The position numbers were made by a program, and so were the translations under genes. The notes beneath the pieces were generated by a model. That model ran no database searches, was not told the origin of the DNA, and saw only the letters and a list, made by a program, of their open reading frames with translations. From positions 105,203 to 162,512 of the forward strand of contig NZ_AOJN01000048.1 of the NCBI RefSeq assembly GCF_000337335.1: a stretch of 57,310 nucleotides of DNA, given 5' to 3'. The DNA comes from Halorubrum distributum JCM 10118. GTDB lineage: Archaea > Halobacteriota > Halobacteria > Halobacteriales > Haloferacaceae. Shown piece after piece: positions 15,636 through 26,300 of the stretch (positions are counted from its first letter, which is position 1; each line of letters begins with the position of its first letter).

Positions 15636-17075
15636 TCAGTCGCGCGAGACGGCGTCGATCGGGAACCGGTCCGTCCGCGTCCGCGACACGTCCCCCGGCT
15701 CGACGGTCTCGCCGTCGACATCCACCGGCTCGCCGTCGGCCAGCCGCCCGAACGCCGGTCCCTCCGGGACGCCCCGATCGGCAGCCAGCGCCGGGTCGAA
15801 CGCCGTCTCGCTGGCGACGACCGCGTTCCGGTCGGGCGCCACCTCGACCGCGTCGTACCCCGTCTCCAGCACCTCGACCAACCCCTCGACGAGGTCCGCA
15901 TACCCCGGCGCCTCCGGGATCGCTGCGAACGCGACGCGACCGGCCGCGCGGGTCCCCCCCTGTTCCGTGTCGAACGCGACGGCGACGGACTCGACCGCCT
16001 CCCGCGCCGCGTCGGCGTCGAGCCCCTGCGCTCGCGCGAGCAGGTCCGCCGGGAGGTCGCGGACGCGGACCGCGTCGCCGACCGCCTCGGCGCCCACGTC
16101 GGCCGGGTCGGAGTCGCCGATCACGTCGCCGTCGAGCGCGACCGCGCCGAACCGCAGCCCCTCGTCGACGGGACCGATCTCGGCTTCCAGGTGCTCGACG
16201 AGCGGGAGCGGGGCATCGCCCACCTCGCGGACCCACGTCTCGCTCACGACTCGGTAGCCGAGCTCCTCGACGACCGCGGCGAGGTCGGGACGGTCGCCGT
16301 CGATCACGGCGCGCTCGGCGCGGCTCCGCTCGAAGGCGGCCTCGATCACGTCGCGGTTCGCGTCGGGCGCGCCGAGGTCGGCGAGCGCCCAGTCGGCGCC
16401 GACGTGGCCCACCGCCCACTCGGTCTCGCGGACGATCCGGGTGAACCGCGGCGCGTAGTGGCCGCCGCCGAAGCCGACGACGTGGCGGGGAGGAGCCTCG
16501 GAACCACCGGATAAGTCCGCGCCGGTCTCCCGCAGGTCGAGGACGGCCCGCGCGACCGCCCGGGCCGCCTCGGGGTCCTCCCACTGCGGCTCGTCCGAGC
16601 CCAGCTCGACGAACAGCGACGGGACTGCGACGTCCGTCGGGCCGTGGTGCGTGCACTCGATGCCGACCTCGTATCCGTCGGGCGCGTGGCGCGCGAGCGC
16701 TCCGACGACGCGCTTCTCGGCCCCGGGCGCGGCTCGCGCCAGCGACTCTGGATCGCCGCCGTACTCGGCGCCGCCGAAGTTCCCGGTGACGTGCGCCGTG
16801 AGGAGTTCGCCGGTCTCGCCCGAGTGCCGGGAGACGAACGCGAGGAACTCGGGGTCGCAGTCGAACGCGGCGGTTGGGTCGGACAGGCGGATGTGGAGGT
16901 CGTCGAACTCGCGGAGCTCGAACCCGTCCGTCCGGTAGTAGGTCCCGCCCCCGTCGGCGTCGGGGCGCGAGCCGTCCTCGCGAGTCTCCCAGTCACCGAC
17001 CTCCAAGAGCCGCTCGCCGATGTGCGCCGAGGCGCTGTCGGCCCGGCTGACGACGATCGCTATCACGGCAGCCAC
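15636..17075 (-). CDS. dtdA: D-aminoacyl-tRNA deacylase (GEK1/DTD2 type)
   Basis: The 479-residue protein hydrolyses D-aminoacyl-tRNAs, protecting translation from D-amino acids. Conserved family stretches are [13 protein letters not shown] near the N-terminus, [20 protein letters not shown], the metal-ligand block [21 protein letters not shown], and [12 protein letters not shown]. Archaeal DtdA usually ends near 280-300 residues or, in many haloarchaea, has a long C-terminal extension like this one (from about residue 300, containing [16 protein letters not shown]). The extension's role is unknown. Confidence 0.94.
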   Translation of the reverse strand: MAAVIAIVVSRADSASAHIGERLLEVGDWETREDGSRPDADGGGTYYRTDGFELREFDDLHIRLSDPTAAFDCDPEFLAFVSRHSGETGELLTAHVTGNFGGAEYGGDPESLARAAPGAEKRVVGALARHAPDGYEVGIECTHHGPTDVAVPSLFVELGSDEPQWEDPEAARAVARAVLDLRETGADLSGGSEAPPRHVVGFGGGHYAPRFTRIVRETEWAVGHVGADWALADLGAPDANRDVIEAAFERSRAERAVIDGDRPDLAAVVEELGYRVVSETWVREVGDAPLPLVEHLEAEIGPVDEGLRFGAVALDGDVIGDSDPADVGAEAVGDAVRVRDLPADLLARAQGLDADAAREAVESVAVAFDTEQGGTRAAGRVAFAAIPEAPGYADLVEGLVEVLETGYDAVEVAPDRNAVVASETAFDPALAADRGVPEGPAFGRLADGEPVDVDGETVEPGDVSRTRTDRFPIDAVSRD

Positions 17076-17151
17076 TCGGCCGCGCGCCGCCGAATACCCG
17101 TCGGTTCCGGTCTCCGACGCCCCGCCGCGGGCGCCGATCCAGGCGTCCGCG

Positions 17152-18102
17152 CTACGGCAGCAGCAGGTAGACGAAGATGCCGTACCCGACGGTGAGGGCG
17201 GCGCCGTCGACGCGGGTGATCCGCTCGCGGTACGCCATCACCCCGACGATGGCGGCCGTGAACACGAGCAGCGCGGGGAACTCGAAGCTTCGGACGCCCG
17301 GCGCGACGCCGATGGGGGTCACCACGGCGACGATGCCGATGACCGCGAGGATGTTGTAGATGTTCGAGCCGACGACGTTGCCGACGCTGAACTCCGCCTC
17401 GCCGCGCACCGCGGCCACGACGCTCGCGGCCAGTTCGGGCAGCGACGTGCCCAGCGCCAGCACGGTGAGCCCGATGAAGATGTCCGAGAAGCCGGCGGCC
17501 GCCAGCAGCGACTCGCTGCCGTCGATCAGCCACCGCGAGCCGAGGACGAGCGCGGCGATCCCGGCGACGACGATCGCGGCGTCGCGAAGCTTCGCGTCGG
17601 GCATTTCGTCACGCTCGCTGTCGGTGATCGCCGACTGGTTCTCCTGGACGCGCCGCAGGACCGCGGCGGTGAACGCGACGAGCGCCGCGAGCAGCACGGC
17701 GCCGTCGAACAGGCCGATCCGGCCGTCCCAGCCGAGGCCGACGAGCAGCAGCGCGGCCAGCACCATGAACGGCACGTCCCGGCGGAAAACGGTGTCCGAG
17801 ACGTCGAGCGGGCGGATCAGCGCGGAGACGCCCAACACGAGCCCGATGTTCGCGATGTTCGAGCCGACGATCGCGCCGAGCCCGATGTCGGTCGACACCG
17901 TGACGGCGCCGAGGAGTGAGACGAAGAGCTCCGGGGCGGTCGTCGCGAACGCCACGACGGTGACGCCGACGGTCGACGCCTTCAGCCCGACGGCGAGCGC
18001 GAGATCCCTCGCGCCCGCGACGAGCAGTTCGGCGCCGGCGTAGAGGAGGGCGACGCCGCCGGCGATCAACAGCAGTTCGACGAGGGGCGACCCGGGCAGC
18101 AC
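17152..18102 (-). CDS. Calcium/sodium (cation) antiporter, YrbG/CaCA family
   Basis: The 316-residue protein has ten hydrophobic helices and two inverted alpha repeats: ATTAPELFVSLLGA with GAIVGSNIANIGLV in the first half, and LGTSLPELAASVVA with VGNVVGSNIYNILAV in the second. These Glu/Ser/Asn residues line the cation site in Na+/Ca2+ exchangers. A TTG at 18129 would add nine residues; GTG at 18102 is preferred because a TTTTGAAA box lies about 25 bases before it. It exports Ca2+ or another cation against Na+ or H+ at the membrane; the ion is not determined. Confidence 0.9.
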   Translation of the reverse strand: MLPGSPLVELLLIAGGVALLYAGAELLVAGARDLALAVGLKASTVGVTVVAFATTAPELFVSLLGAVTVSTDIGLGAIVGSNIANIGLVLGVSALIRPLDVSDTVFRRDVPFMVLAALLLVGLGWDGRIGLFDGAVLLAALVAFTAAVLRRVQENQSAITDSERDEMPDAKLRDAAIVVAGIAALVLGSRWLIDGSESLLAAAGFSDIFIGLTVLALGTSLPELAASVVAAVRGEAEFSVGNVVGSNIYNILAVIGIVAVVTPIGVAPGVRSFEFPALLVFTAAIVGVMAYRERITRVDGAALTVGYGIFVYLLLP

Positions 18103-18189
18103 GGCTCCCGGTTCGCAACGGCGTTTCAAAAGGGTCGTGATCCCCGGTCGCTCGGGGGACGGTCGTCACCGCTCGCCGCCGGCCCCGCC

Positions 18190-18390
18190 TCAGGCGTGGC
18201 CCGCCCGGAACTCGCCGTGTTTCACGCCGATCGCGAACGCGAGCGCCCCGAAGACGAGCATCGACGGGACGACCATCATCAGCGTCGTCTGGAGGGGCAT
18301 CATGTTCGCGCCGATGAGCCCGCCGGCGCCGACCGCGACGATCAGTACGAGGATCGCTGCCGCGCGTGGAAGGTCGAACTCCATGGCCAC
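18190..18390 (-). CDS. Small two-helix membrane protein, unknown
   Basis: The 66-residue frame starts MAMEFDLPRAAAILVL. Two hydrophobic helices (about 9-29 and 36-56) are joined by a Met-rich turn NMMPLQTTLMM, with a short basic/His tail. The frame is compact, ends before the antiporter gene and has no competing frame with better features. I do not recognise a function; conserved hypothetical membrane proteins of this size occur in haloarchaea. Confidence 0.7.
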   Translation of the reverse strand: MAMEFDLPRAAAILVLIVAVGAGGLIGANMMPLQTTLMMVVPSMLVFGALAFAIGVKHGEFRAGHA

Positions 18391-18475
18391 GGTACGTCGC
18401 GAGCGATCCTAAACGTTCGGTCTCCGAAGTCGGCGTCCGGTGCGGGGAGACGGGGTGCGTTCGACCCGACCGCGC

Positions 18476-19420
18476 TCACACCTCGATGATCTCGTCGTCC
18501 TCGTCGTCGGGGACCCGGAGCTCGCCGTCGAGCGCCACGCTGGCCTCCCCGCCGACGTGGACGCCCTCCGCCTCGACGCGGACGCGAACGCGCCCCGGGC
18601 GGTCGACGAAGTGGCCCTGCTCGAACCGGAGCTCGTCCGGCTCGTCGCCCTCGAAGGCGTCGACGTGCCGGAGGTACCCCCCGACCGCCCCGCTCGCGGT
18701 GCCGGTAACGGGGTCCTCCGAGATACCGAGAGAGGGCACGAACGCCCGGCCGTGGAGCGTCGACTCCGCGTCGAGCGCGTCGAAGGTGAACGCGTACACG
18801 CCCGCGGCGTCGAACTCCTCGGAGAGGCGCTCGACCGCCTCGTCGTCCGGGTCGGCCTCGCCGAGCCGCTCCAAGAAGTTCACCGGGACGACGAGGAACG
18901 GCAGCCCGGTCGACGCGACCGCGACGGGGAGGTCCGCACCCACGTCGCGCAGCGCGGCGGGGTCGACGCCGAGCGCGGCCGCGACCCGGTCGAGGTCGAC
19001 GTCGACGACATCGACGCTCGGCGCCTGCTGTCGCATCCAGACGGTGCCGTCGTCGTCGACCGAGACCGCGACGTCGCCGACGTTCGTTCGGACCGTGCGT
19101 TCGCCGCCGTCGACCGCCCCTTCGGCGAACAGGGCACCGTACGTCGCTATCGTGGCGTGCCCGCAGAGGTCGACCTCCGTGGTCGGCGAGAAGTAGCGGA
19201 GCCGGTCGTCGGCCGCGCCGTCCCCGGCCGAGTTATCGCCGTCACCGGCCGCGCCGTCGCCGCCGGTCAGGAACGCGGTCTCCGAGGCGCCCAGTTCGGC
19301 GGCGACCGCGGCCATCTGGTCGTCGCTCAGCCCCTCGGCGTCGGGGACGACGCCGGCGGCGTTCCCGGCCAGCGGCTCCGCGGCGAACGCGTCGACGAGC
19401 AGCGCGCGTCTGTGTTCCAT
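18476..19420 (-). CDS. PhzF family isomerase/epimerase
   Basis: The 314-residue protein has the two-domain diaminopimelate-epimerase-like fold of PhzF proteins. Motifs are LVDAFAAEPLAGNAAGVV, LGASETAFL with the putative catalytic Glu, RYFSPTTEVDLCGHATIAT, and DPVTGTASGAVGGYL near the C-terminus. The start MEHRRALLVDAF at 19420 is chosen; the frame extends nine residues further but without homology. Substrate unknown; phenazine synthesis is not implied. A glycine/aspartate-rich insertion (about residues 55-68, GDGAAGDGDNSAGDGAAD) is unusual. Confidence 0.9.
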   Translation of the reverse strand: MEHRRALLVDAFAAEPLAGNAAGVVPDAEGLSDDQMAAVAAELGASETAFLTGGDGAAGDGDNSAGDGAADDRLRYFSPTTEVDLCGHATIATYGALFAEGAVDGGERTVRTNVGDVAVSVDDDGTVWMRQQAPSVDVVDVDLDRVAAALGVDPAALRDVGADLPVAVASTGLPFLVVPVNFLERLGEADPDDEAVERLSEEFDAAGVYAFTFDALDAESTLHGRAFVPSLGISEDPVTGTASGAVGGYLRHVDAFEGDEPDELRFEQGHFVDRPGRVRVRVEAEGVHVGGEASVALDGELRVPDDEDDEIIEV

Positions 19421-19600
19421 GCCGGGCCCTCCGCGAGTCACGGACAAAAAGCCACCCGAGCCGGCCGGCGGCCAGAGCTTCGCGCGCTGCCGACCCGGCC
19501 GTCAGGCGTGGCCGCCCCCACGGCTCTCGGGGGCGTCGAACCGCCGTTTCGCGCCGCGTCCGATGTCAATCCTTTTGCCTTCGACCGCGGATGAGTGTGT

Positions 19601-20947
19601 ATGGGTCTCTTCGACCGGCTGCGAGGGAGCGACACGCCGCGGGTGGCGTTCATCGGGATCGACGGCCTCTCGTACCGGCTCGTCGCCGACAACCCGGAGA
19701 CGTTCCCGACGCTGTCGGCGATCGCGGACGACGGCGGAGGCGGACGGATCGACAGCATCGTGCCGGCGGAGTCGAGCGCCTGCTGGCCGAGCCTCACGAC
19801 CGGAAAGAACCCCGGCGAGACGGGCGTGTACGGCTTCCAGGACCGCGAGGTCGGCTCCTACGATACGTACGTGCCGATGGGCCGGGACGTCCAGTCCCCC
19901 CGGGTGTGGGACCGCGCGACCGACGCGGGACTCGACGCGACCGTCATGAACGTCCCAGTCACGTTCCCGCCGCAGCGGACCGTCCAGCGGATGGTCTCCG
20001 GCTACCTCTCGCCCGACCTCGACGCGGCCGCGCATCCCGAGGAACTCCGGAAGAACCTCACTGAGAGCGACTACCGGCTGTCGGTCAACGCGAAGCTCGG
20101 CCACAAGGAAGACAAGACCGCGTTCTTCGAACACGCCCGCGAGACGCTCGACGCCCGGGCCGCGGCCTTCGAACGGTACGTCGAGCGCGACGACTGGGAC
20201 CTCTTCGTCGGCGTCTTCACCGCCCCCGACCGGGTCAACCACTTCCTGTGGGGCGACTATCAGGACGGCGGGACGTACCGCGAGGAGCTGTTGTCCTTCC
20301 ACGCCGCGCTCGACGACCACATCGGCACGGTCCGCGAGGCGCTCCCGGACGACGTCACGCTCGTCGTCGGTTCGACGCACGGGTTCCGGCGGCTGCGCTA
20401 CGACGTGTACTGCAACGAGTGGCTCGAACGGGAGGGGTGGCTCTCCTACGAGGACGACGACCACGACGCGCTCGCCGACATCGACGACGACGCCCGCGCG
20501 TACTCCCTCGTCCCCGGCCGCTTCTACCTCAACGTCGAGGGGCGGGAGCCGAACGGCGTCGTCCCCGAAGCCGAGTACGAGGAGACGCGCGCGGAGCTGC
20601 GCGAGGCGCTGGAGTCGTGGACGGGTCCGGACGGGAATCCCGTCGCGGACCGCGTCGTCGACCGCGAGACCGTGTTCCGGGGCGACCACGCCGCCATCGC
20701 GCCCGACCTCGTCGTCCTTCCGAACGACGGGTTCGACCTCAAGTCCGGGTTCCGCCCGCACGACTCGGTGTTCGACCCCGACGGACCCCGGACCGGGATG
20801 CACGCCTTCGACGACGCCGCGCTGTTCGTCGACCACGCGGACGCGACGGTCGAGGACGCCGACCTCCTCGACGTCGCGCCCACCCTTCTCCGACTGCTCG
20901 ACGTCGACTACGGCCGCACGGACTTCGACGGCGCCAGCCTGGTCTGA
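19601..20947 (+). CDS. Alkaline phosphatase superfamily / type I phosphodiesterase protein
   Basis: The 448-residue cytoplasmic protein has the nucleotide pyrophosphatase/phosphodiesterase fold: FIGIDGLSYRL with the metal Asp near residue 20, the ESSACWPSLTTGKNPGETGVYGF block with the Thr/Ser nucleophile region, TAPDRVNHFLWG with Asp/His metal ligands, STHGF, and GMHAFDDAALF with a terminal His ligand. Members cleave phosphodiester or phosphomonoester bonds of diverse substrates. The usual SDHG motif is changed to STHG, so activity may differ. The ATG at 19601 follows a CCTTTT box by 30-35 bases. Confidence 0.82.
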   Translation: MGLFDRLRGSDTPRVAFIGIDGLSYRLVADNPETFPTLSAIADDGGGGRIDSIVPAESSACWPSLTTGKNPGETGVYGFQDREVGSYDTYVPMGRDVQSPRVWDRATDAGLDATVMNVPVTFPPQRTVQRMVSGYLSPDLDAAAHPEELRKNLTESDYRLSVNAKLGHKEDKTAFFEHARETLDARAAAFERYVERDDWDLFVGVFTAPDRVNHFLWGDYQDGGTYREELLSFHAALDDHIGTVREALPDDVTLVVGSTHGFRRLRYDVYCNEWLEREGWLSYEDDDHDALADIDDDARAYSLVPGRFYLNVEGREPNGVVPEAEYEETRAELREALESWTGPDGNPVADRVVDRETVFRGDHAAIAPDLVVLPNDGFDLKSGFRPHDSVFDPDGPRTGMHAFDDAALFVDHADATVEDADLLDVAPTLLRLLDVDYGRTDFDGASLV

Positions 20948-21008
20948 GCCCCCTCCGTCACCCTGCTTGAGCGACCGAATTGAAGTGGATCCGCCTCCAC
21001 CGGTCGGT

Positions 21009-21524
21009 ATGGAGCGCACCCCCGACGGGACCCCCGTCGGCGTCGACGACCCGTACGCGGTCGCCGACGTCTGCGACCACCTCACCGGCGACGGCCGGTG
21101 CCGCTTCGCGCTCACGCGGGCGGGCGACGACCCCGAGTTCGCGGCGGACCGACGCGCGGACGGCTACGACTGTCACGTCGGCGCCGACGGCGAGTGGTCC
21201 GCATGTCCGCACTACCGGTCGACGACGGACGCGAAGACCTGCGCCCGGTGCGGACTTGACGACGTGCGGCTGGCCCACGACGACTCACGGCCGCTCGTGG
21301 AGGAGCACCACCTCTCGTACGGGGGGACGGAGGCGGCCGGTCACGAGATAACGGTCGGGCTGTGTCGCTGGTGTCACGCGAAGGTCCACAAGTCGATCGC
21401 TCGGATCGACGACGACGCGAGCCCGGCCCCCGAGGCGATCGCCGAGCGCGAGCGTCGACGCGGCGCAGAGCTGTCGGAGTCGGCGTTCGAGACCGCGAGC
21501 GAGCGGTACGACCCCGAAGAATAG
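21009..21524 (+). CDS. Conserved haloarchaeal Cys/His protein, HNH-like
   Basis: The 171-residue protein carries Cys pairs CDHLTGDGRC and CPHYRSTTDAKTCARCG, then EEHHLSYGG, HEITVGLCRWCHAKVHKSIARI. The order CxxC, EEHH, LCxxCHxxVH is the ligand and beta-beta-alpha layout of HNH nucleases, but the domain is embedded in a family I know only as a haloarchaeal conserved hypothetical (possibly DUF7097). An in-frame TTG 14 codons upstream is less likely than the ATG. It could be a nuclease or a Zn structural protein. Confidence 0.75.
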   Translation: MERTPDGTPVGVDDPYAVADVCDHLTGDGRCRFALTRAGDDPEFAADRRADGYDCHVGADGEWSACPHYRSTTDAKTCARCGLDDVRLAHDDSRPLVEEHHLSYGGTEAAGHEITVGLCRWCHAKVHKSIARIDDDASPAPEAIAERERRRGAELSESAFETASERYDPEE

Positions 21525-21546
21525 GTCGACGCCTCCCGGCGACGGC

Positions 21547-22314
21547 TCAGGCGTCCGGCGCCGGCCGGATCAGGTTCGCCAGCGCGACGAGGGCGCCGAG
21601 GAACCACCCGAGCGGCACCGAGATGCCGATCCACATCAGGACGTAGCCCAGCCCGGGCAGTCCCCACTGCTCGCCGAACGTCTCCAGGTCGAACGCGCCG
21701 CGGAGGACCTCGTTGATCCCGCCGACAGCGAGGAACGTGTCGAGGATCCACCGCGCGAGATCGTAGCTCGGCGGGAGGATCAGCTCCTCCAACGTCGGCG
21801 TGACGAGCGCGGCGACGACCGGGGGGAGAAACAGCGCCGTCATCGCGAACGGATACGCGAGGAGGACACTGACGAACCGGCCCCCGACCTTCGAGAAGCC
21901 GGCGGCGAACGCGGAGGACACGACCGCTACCGTGCTCGCGGCCCCGACCGCGATCACCGCGTCGAACGGGAGCTGGAGATGCGTGATCACCGTCAGCCCC
22001 CCCCAGACGACGGCGGCGACGACCACGGCGCCGGCGACGCCGATGCGGGTGACCGCGGAGTCGAGCTTCGCCGCGTAGTAGCGGGTGGCGAACCCGACGA
22101 GCAGGAGGGGGTACGCCACCGCGACGAGCGGGGCGCCCAGCACCGCCCAGAGGTAGTAGCCGACGGACTGGACGGTCGTCTCGGGCTTCCACTTCCCCAG
22201 GACGGCGCTCGGGTCGAGCTGCCGCGGGAAGACCACCTCCATCCACGTCTCGTGGAGGCGAACCACGTCTAGGAAGAGCGCTTCCACCAGCCCGGTTTGT
22301 CCTCGTCGTTCCAT
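21547..22314 (-). CDS. Integral membrane protein, unknown
   Basis: The 255-residue protein starts MERRGQTGLVEALFLDVVRL and has about six hydrophobic helices after an N-terminal amphipathic region with ETWMEVVFPRQLDPSAVLGKWKPET. The C-terminus ends in a helix and IRPAPDA. No catalytic motif is seen. The start at 22314 is favoured over upstream codons because the extra residues are charged and lack conservation potential. Its 5' end faces the lipoprotein gene, so the two genes are divergent. Confidence 0.75.
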   Translation of the reverse strand: MERRGQTGLVEALFLDVVRLHETWMEVVFPRQLDPSAVLGKWKPETTVQSVGYYLWAVLGAPLVAVAYPLLLVGFATRYYAAKLDSAVTRIGVAGAVVVAAVVWGGLTVITHLQLPFDAVIAVGAASTVAVVSSAFAAGFSKVGGRFVSVLLAYPFAMTALFLPPVVAALVTPTLEELILPPSYDLARWILDTFLAVGGINEVLRGAFDLETFGEQWGLPGLGYVLMWIGISVPLGWFLGALVALANLIRPAPDA

Positions 22315-22395
22315 TTGCCTCACGTCGCGCGCGGCCCGACGTGAACTTTGTGCCTTCGGCTGCGGGGTTCTCGCGAGCGATATACGCGTCGATAG

Positions 22396-22403
22396 GCTTA
22401 AAG
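22396..22403 (+). promoter_or_regulatory. TATA promoter of the lipoprotein gene
   Basis: GCTTAAAG lies 28 bases before the ATG at 22428. Confidence 0.6.
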
Positions 22404-22427
22404 AACTGTGTAGACCTACCGGGACAC

Positions 22428-23108
22428 ATGAAACGACGTGGACTGCTCGCGGCACTCGCGGCGTCGACCTCGGTCGCTATCGCCGGGTGCGCCGGCGAGG
22501 ACGGGAGCTACGAGTTCGACGCGGAACCGGCGCGCGTTCCCGAGTCCGCGTACGCGGAGGGCTACTCCGGGGAGGATCCGGAGTCGTACACCATCGACCG
22601 CGAGTTCAACGTCACTGGCGTGAACGCGAAGGTCACGGCGACGACGTGGGTCGCCCGGTACACCAACTCGACGACCCAGTCGGCGCTGTTCGTGGCGAGT
22701 ACGCCGAACGCCTCCGTCGCCGGACAGTCGGTCAATCCGCTCGTCAGGGTGGAGGGCGCGGACCTCATCCGACGGCTCCTCAACCAGATCAATCAGCAGG
22801 ACGTCGGCGGCGGCAACGCCGACATCGAAACGGACGACATCGAGGAGCGCGGCGAGGAGACCCGGACGATCCTCGGCGAAGAGACCACCGTCCCCATCTT
22901 CGAGACGACGATCAGCGCCGACGTCGAGGGGACGGGCAACTCGAGCGGATCCGTCGAAAACGTCCCCGTTCTCCTGTACATCGCTACCGTCCAACACACC
23001 GCGGACGGCGCGGACAGCGAAGACGCGATCGCGATGGTCGGCGTCCACCCGGAACAGGCGTCCCAGCGCGAGCAGTTGCTCTCGATGATGGAAGCGGTCG
23101 AACACTGA
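22428..23108 (+). CDS. Tat-type lipoprotein, DUF6517-like
   Basis: The 226-residue protein starts MKRRGLLAALAASTSVAIAGC: a twin-basic n-region, hydrophobic core and a lipobox with Cys21 as the lipidation site. The mature part has NSTT, NATI-like sequons, and repeated RVEGADLIRRLLNQINQQDVG and TILGEETTVPIFETTIS stretches that match the haloarchaeal secreted DUF6517 family as I recall it. It would be exported folded and anchored to the outer face of the membrane. Function unknown. Confidence 0.82.
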   Translation: MKRRGLLAALAASTSVAIAGCAGEDGSYEFDAEPARVPESAYAEGYSGEDPESYTIDREFNVTGVNAKVTATTWVARYTNSTTQSALFVASTPNASVAGQSVNPLVRVEGADLIRRLLNQINQQDVGGGNADIETDDIEERGEETRTILGEETTVPIFETTISADVEGTGNSSGSVENVPVLLYIATVQHTADGADSEDAIAMVGVHPEQASQREQLLSMMEAVEH

Positions 23109-23377
23109 CCGGCCCCGGCGACTCCCCTCTCCGCTCTTCTCTCCCGTCAGGTCCGATCGTCGCCCCGCGAATATCCGGCCACGACCCGGTTAGGAGGCGA
23201 CGCAGTCATGCGATTATTTCTCCGAACGGAAGCTTCCACGTCCGTAAATCACTTATAAGCGATCAACCCGAGTGAGAGATCCCGCGGTGTGACAAGAGGC
23301 GCTTCGCGGGGTCCGGTCGGCTACTGACGCCGCGCTGCCCCGAGAGCGATCGCTCTGGCAACCGTGGCACGTTCGCT
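23109..23377. other. Long leader region of the surface glycoprotein gene
   Basis: A TATA-like ACTTATAAG is at 23251-23259, 120 bases before the ATG, so the transcript probably has a leader near 95 bases. The leader contains a CCCGCG/CGCGGG hairpin (23281-23310) and a 14-base palindrome AGAGCGATCGCTCT (23343-23356). No gene is seen. Confidence 0.5.
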
Positions 23378-26300
23378 ATGATCCGGACGCGATCGGTTCA
23401 ATGGCTGTGGGTCGGCATCGTGATGGGTGCTGTGGTGGGCGCCGTTGTCTTACTAATTATCTCTGGGACATTCGCAGCCTCCGCACAACTATGGGATGTA
23501 GATAGTGCGAGCGATCTTGAAATTGGATCCGAACAGCAGCAAGTAGTCACCAATATCGAAGTTCTTGACTCTAACGAGCCTGTTGAGATTCATGTTGGAG
23601 ATCTTGTTGACTCTGGAGCAGAGTTAGATCACAACGCGACATCCTATCGAATAGACATTGATGAGAAAACGAATAGATCGGAGGTGTATATAGAAAACCC
23701 GAACAGCTCAAATGCGACCGTTGTCGTGTCTGCTTCAGCAATTTCCAGTCCTGGCCGTTTTGATCTATACATCAGCAATATAGATACAACAAATGTTAGT
23801 AAATACGATGAAGAAGGAGCAAAAATAAATCGCGATCTTTCATATACTGCTGAACAGGGAGGAAAGAAAGCATCTGTTGGTTTTAGCATATCTTCTCTTG
23901 GATCTATCGGATTCAAATCTGATACGTATAACCAATCTACACAATCTGTTTTCTACAATTACTCCACAAACAATAATCAAAGCCTAAACACTGCTGTAAC
24001 AATTTGGGAGGAGGAGCAAGATGGGAGCCTGGGAGAGAAAATCAAAACTGTAGAGACATCTAGTAAAAATATATCACTCAGAGACACTGATATTGAAGGT
24101 GAAACAAAGATAATAATTGGTCTTCACTCTTCACCAGACAAGCACAGTTTCAATGCGATCTACGCTTTAGATTCAACAACTATCAATGTCTCTGTGCCTG
24201 CCCAACTTGTAGGTGGGCCATTTTATTACAGCAGAACTGACGTGGATAAGGGATCTGACGGTACTCTCCTGTTCGAATTCAACACGAATATATCCCGTTC
24301 CCAGGGCTATATAACTACTAAATTATCCAATAATAGAACAGAAAACATCTCTCTTAAAAACCATCCAGAGACCTTTGATATAAAAGGTGACTTCCTGTAT
24401 GTTTATCCACTGACCTCAACCAACATTTCTACTAAAGATATTCAACCGGTGATCAACAATATCGAAGTTGGTGGTATTGTCTCCACCTCAAGCAGTAACC
24501 CGTACAAAAACCAATTCAGTTCTCCTGTTCGTGTAGATAATTTAGTCTATAGTGGGAAGAGAGATATAATCAATCAAGGTTCGAATATTGGCCTCCGATT
24601 AGAACAACAGTATGGCTATAATCTATCAAAACTTAACGGAAGTTTGGTTAAACAAATAGATTCTACTGGTTTAAACACTATTCATACGGTAAGAACAGAA
24701 GGTCTTAGCCCCGGCCACTACTCAGTGAATTCTAATTCTGGAACAGAGAATATTACCTTCCAGTTGATTGACTCATCCATTCATTTTGAAACAGCTGACA
24801 CAGTAAACGGATCTCAGATACCGATTCATATTGGTTCGACTGGAACCAATCGGACTGCTGTTCTTAATGTCTCGAAGGCAAATTCTGGTATGATATTTCG
24901 GACAGAGATTATGTTGAATAACGCTTCCAATGTCAGTAGATATATTCCTGTTTCTCAACCCGGAACATACTCAGTAGAATTACATGATCTGGATACGAAT
25001 ATCACCACTGCTCAGGATGTAGAGGTTTTGAAAGACAGAAACCCTACTGTCCGTGCTGCTATTCATGAGAAATTACACAGTGGTAGCCATCTCGATCTAG
25101 TTCTAAATTCAACATATGATACCTCTTCGATAACTTTGATGTCTCAAAATAATACCACTACAACACTCGAACTGAAAACCATCGAGACGGATCCGACACC
25201 AGTGACGGTCAATACGTACGCGTCGCCCGAATCCCCGTCGGAGTTCGTCACGACCGGGTCCGGCATCGACGTCGAATCGGTCACGGGCGATACCGCTCCG
25301 CTCTCGCCCGGGACGTACGACCTCTCGCTGCGGTCGGAGCACGGCACCGAAGTCGCCAACGACACCGCGACGGTCACCGTGGAACCCCGCTCGACGAGCG
25401 ACCTGACCGCGTACACCACGCGGTCGGTCGCATCCGGGGAGTTCGAGAACGCATCCGCGGTCCGAGAGGCGATCGCCGACGGAACCCTCACGCCGGCGAC
25501 GACCGCGACCGCGAACGACACCGTCGTGTACGCCGTGAACGCAACCGGGCTGACGGGCCTCCCGGCGGCCGCGAACGCGTCGCTGGAACGAGGTGCGGAC
25601 CTCGACCGGCTCGACGGCCTCTCGTTCGGCGTGGCGCCGACGGGGGCGGACGACGGCGACGAGTCCACCGACGGCGACGGGCTCGGTCGAACGCTGAACG
25701 GATCCGGGATTCACCTCGACCGACAGGGCCTGTACCTCGTCGCCGACGGCGAACGCGCGTTCGGAACCGAGACGCTCCCCGAACCCGGCGCGACGTTCGA
25801 GGCCGAGTTCCGAGTCGACGACGATCGACTGCGTCGGACCGCCGCGGACGACCGGCACCGGGCGGCGACCGAACTGACCTACGCCACCGATTCGACCGAT
25901 GGGAGCATCGCCACCGAAAGCGGCGACGACTCGACCGAAGCGAGCGGGTCCACCGACTCGGAGGCGTCGGGTTCGACCAGTTCGACAGGCGGTTCCGATG
26001 CGATCGGTGGGGGGTCGGCCGGTGGTGGTTCGACCGGCGGCAGTTCGACCGGTGGTGGTTCGACCGGTGGGGGGTCGACTGGCGGCAGTTCGACCGGCGG
26101 CAGTTCGACCGGTGGGGGGTCGACCGGTGGTGGTTCGACCGGCGGCCCGAACGCACCCGGAGGAGGCGCCGGCCCCGCCGGCTCGGCCGCCGCCGGTAAC
26201 GCCACGAACGCGGGCGGTCCGGCCCCGTCCGAAGAGTCGCTGGGGCCGGACGCGAACCGCCCGGCGCCGCGCCTCGGCATGGGCATCTCGATCGCCCCCG

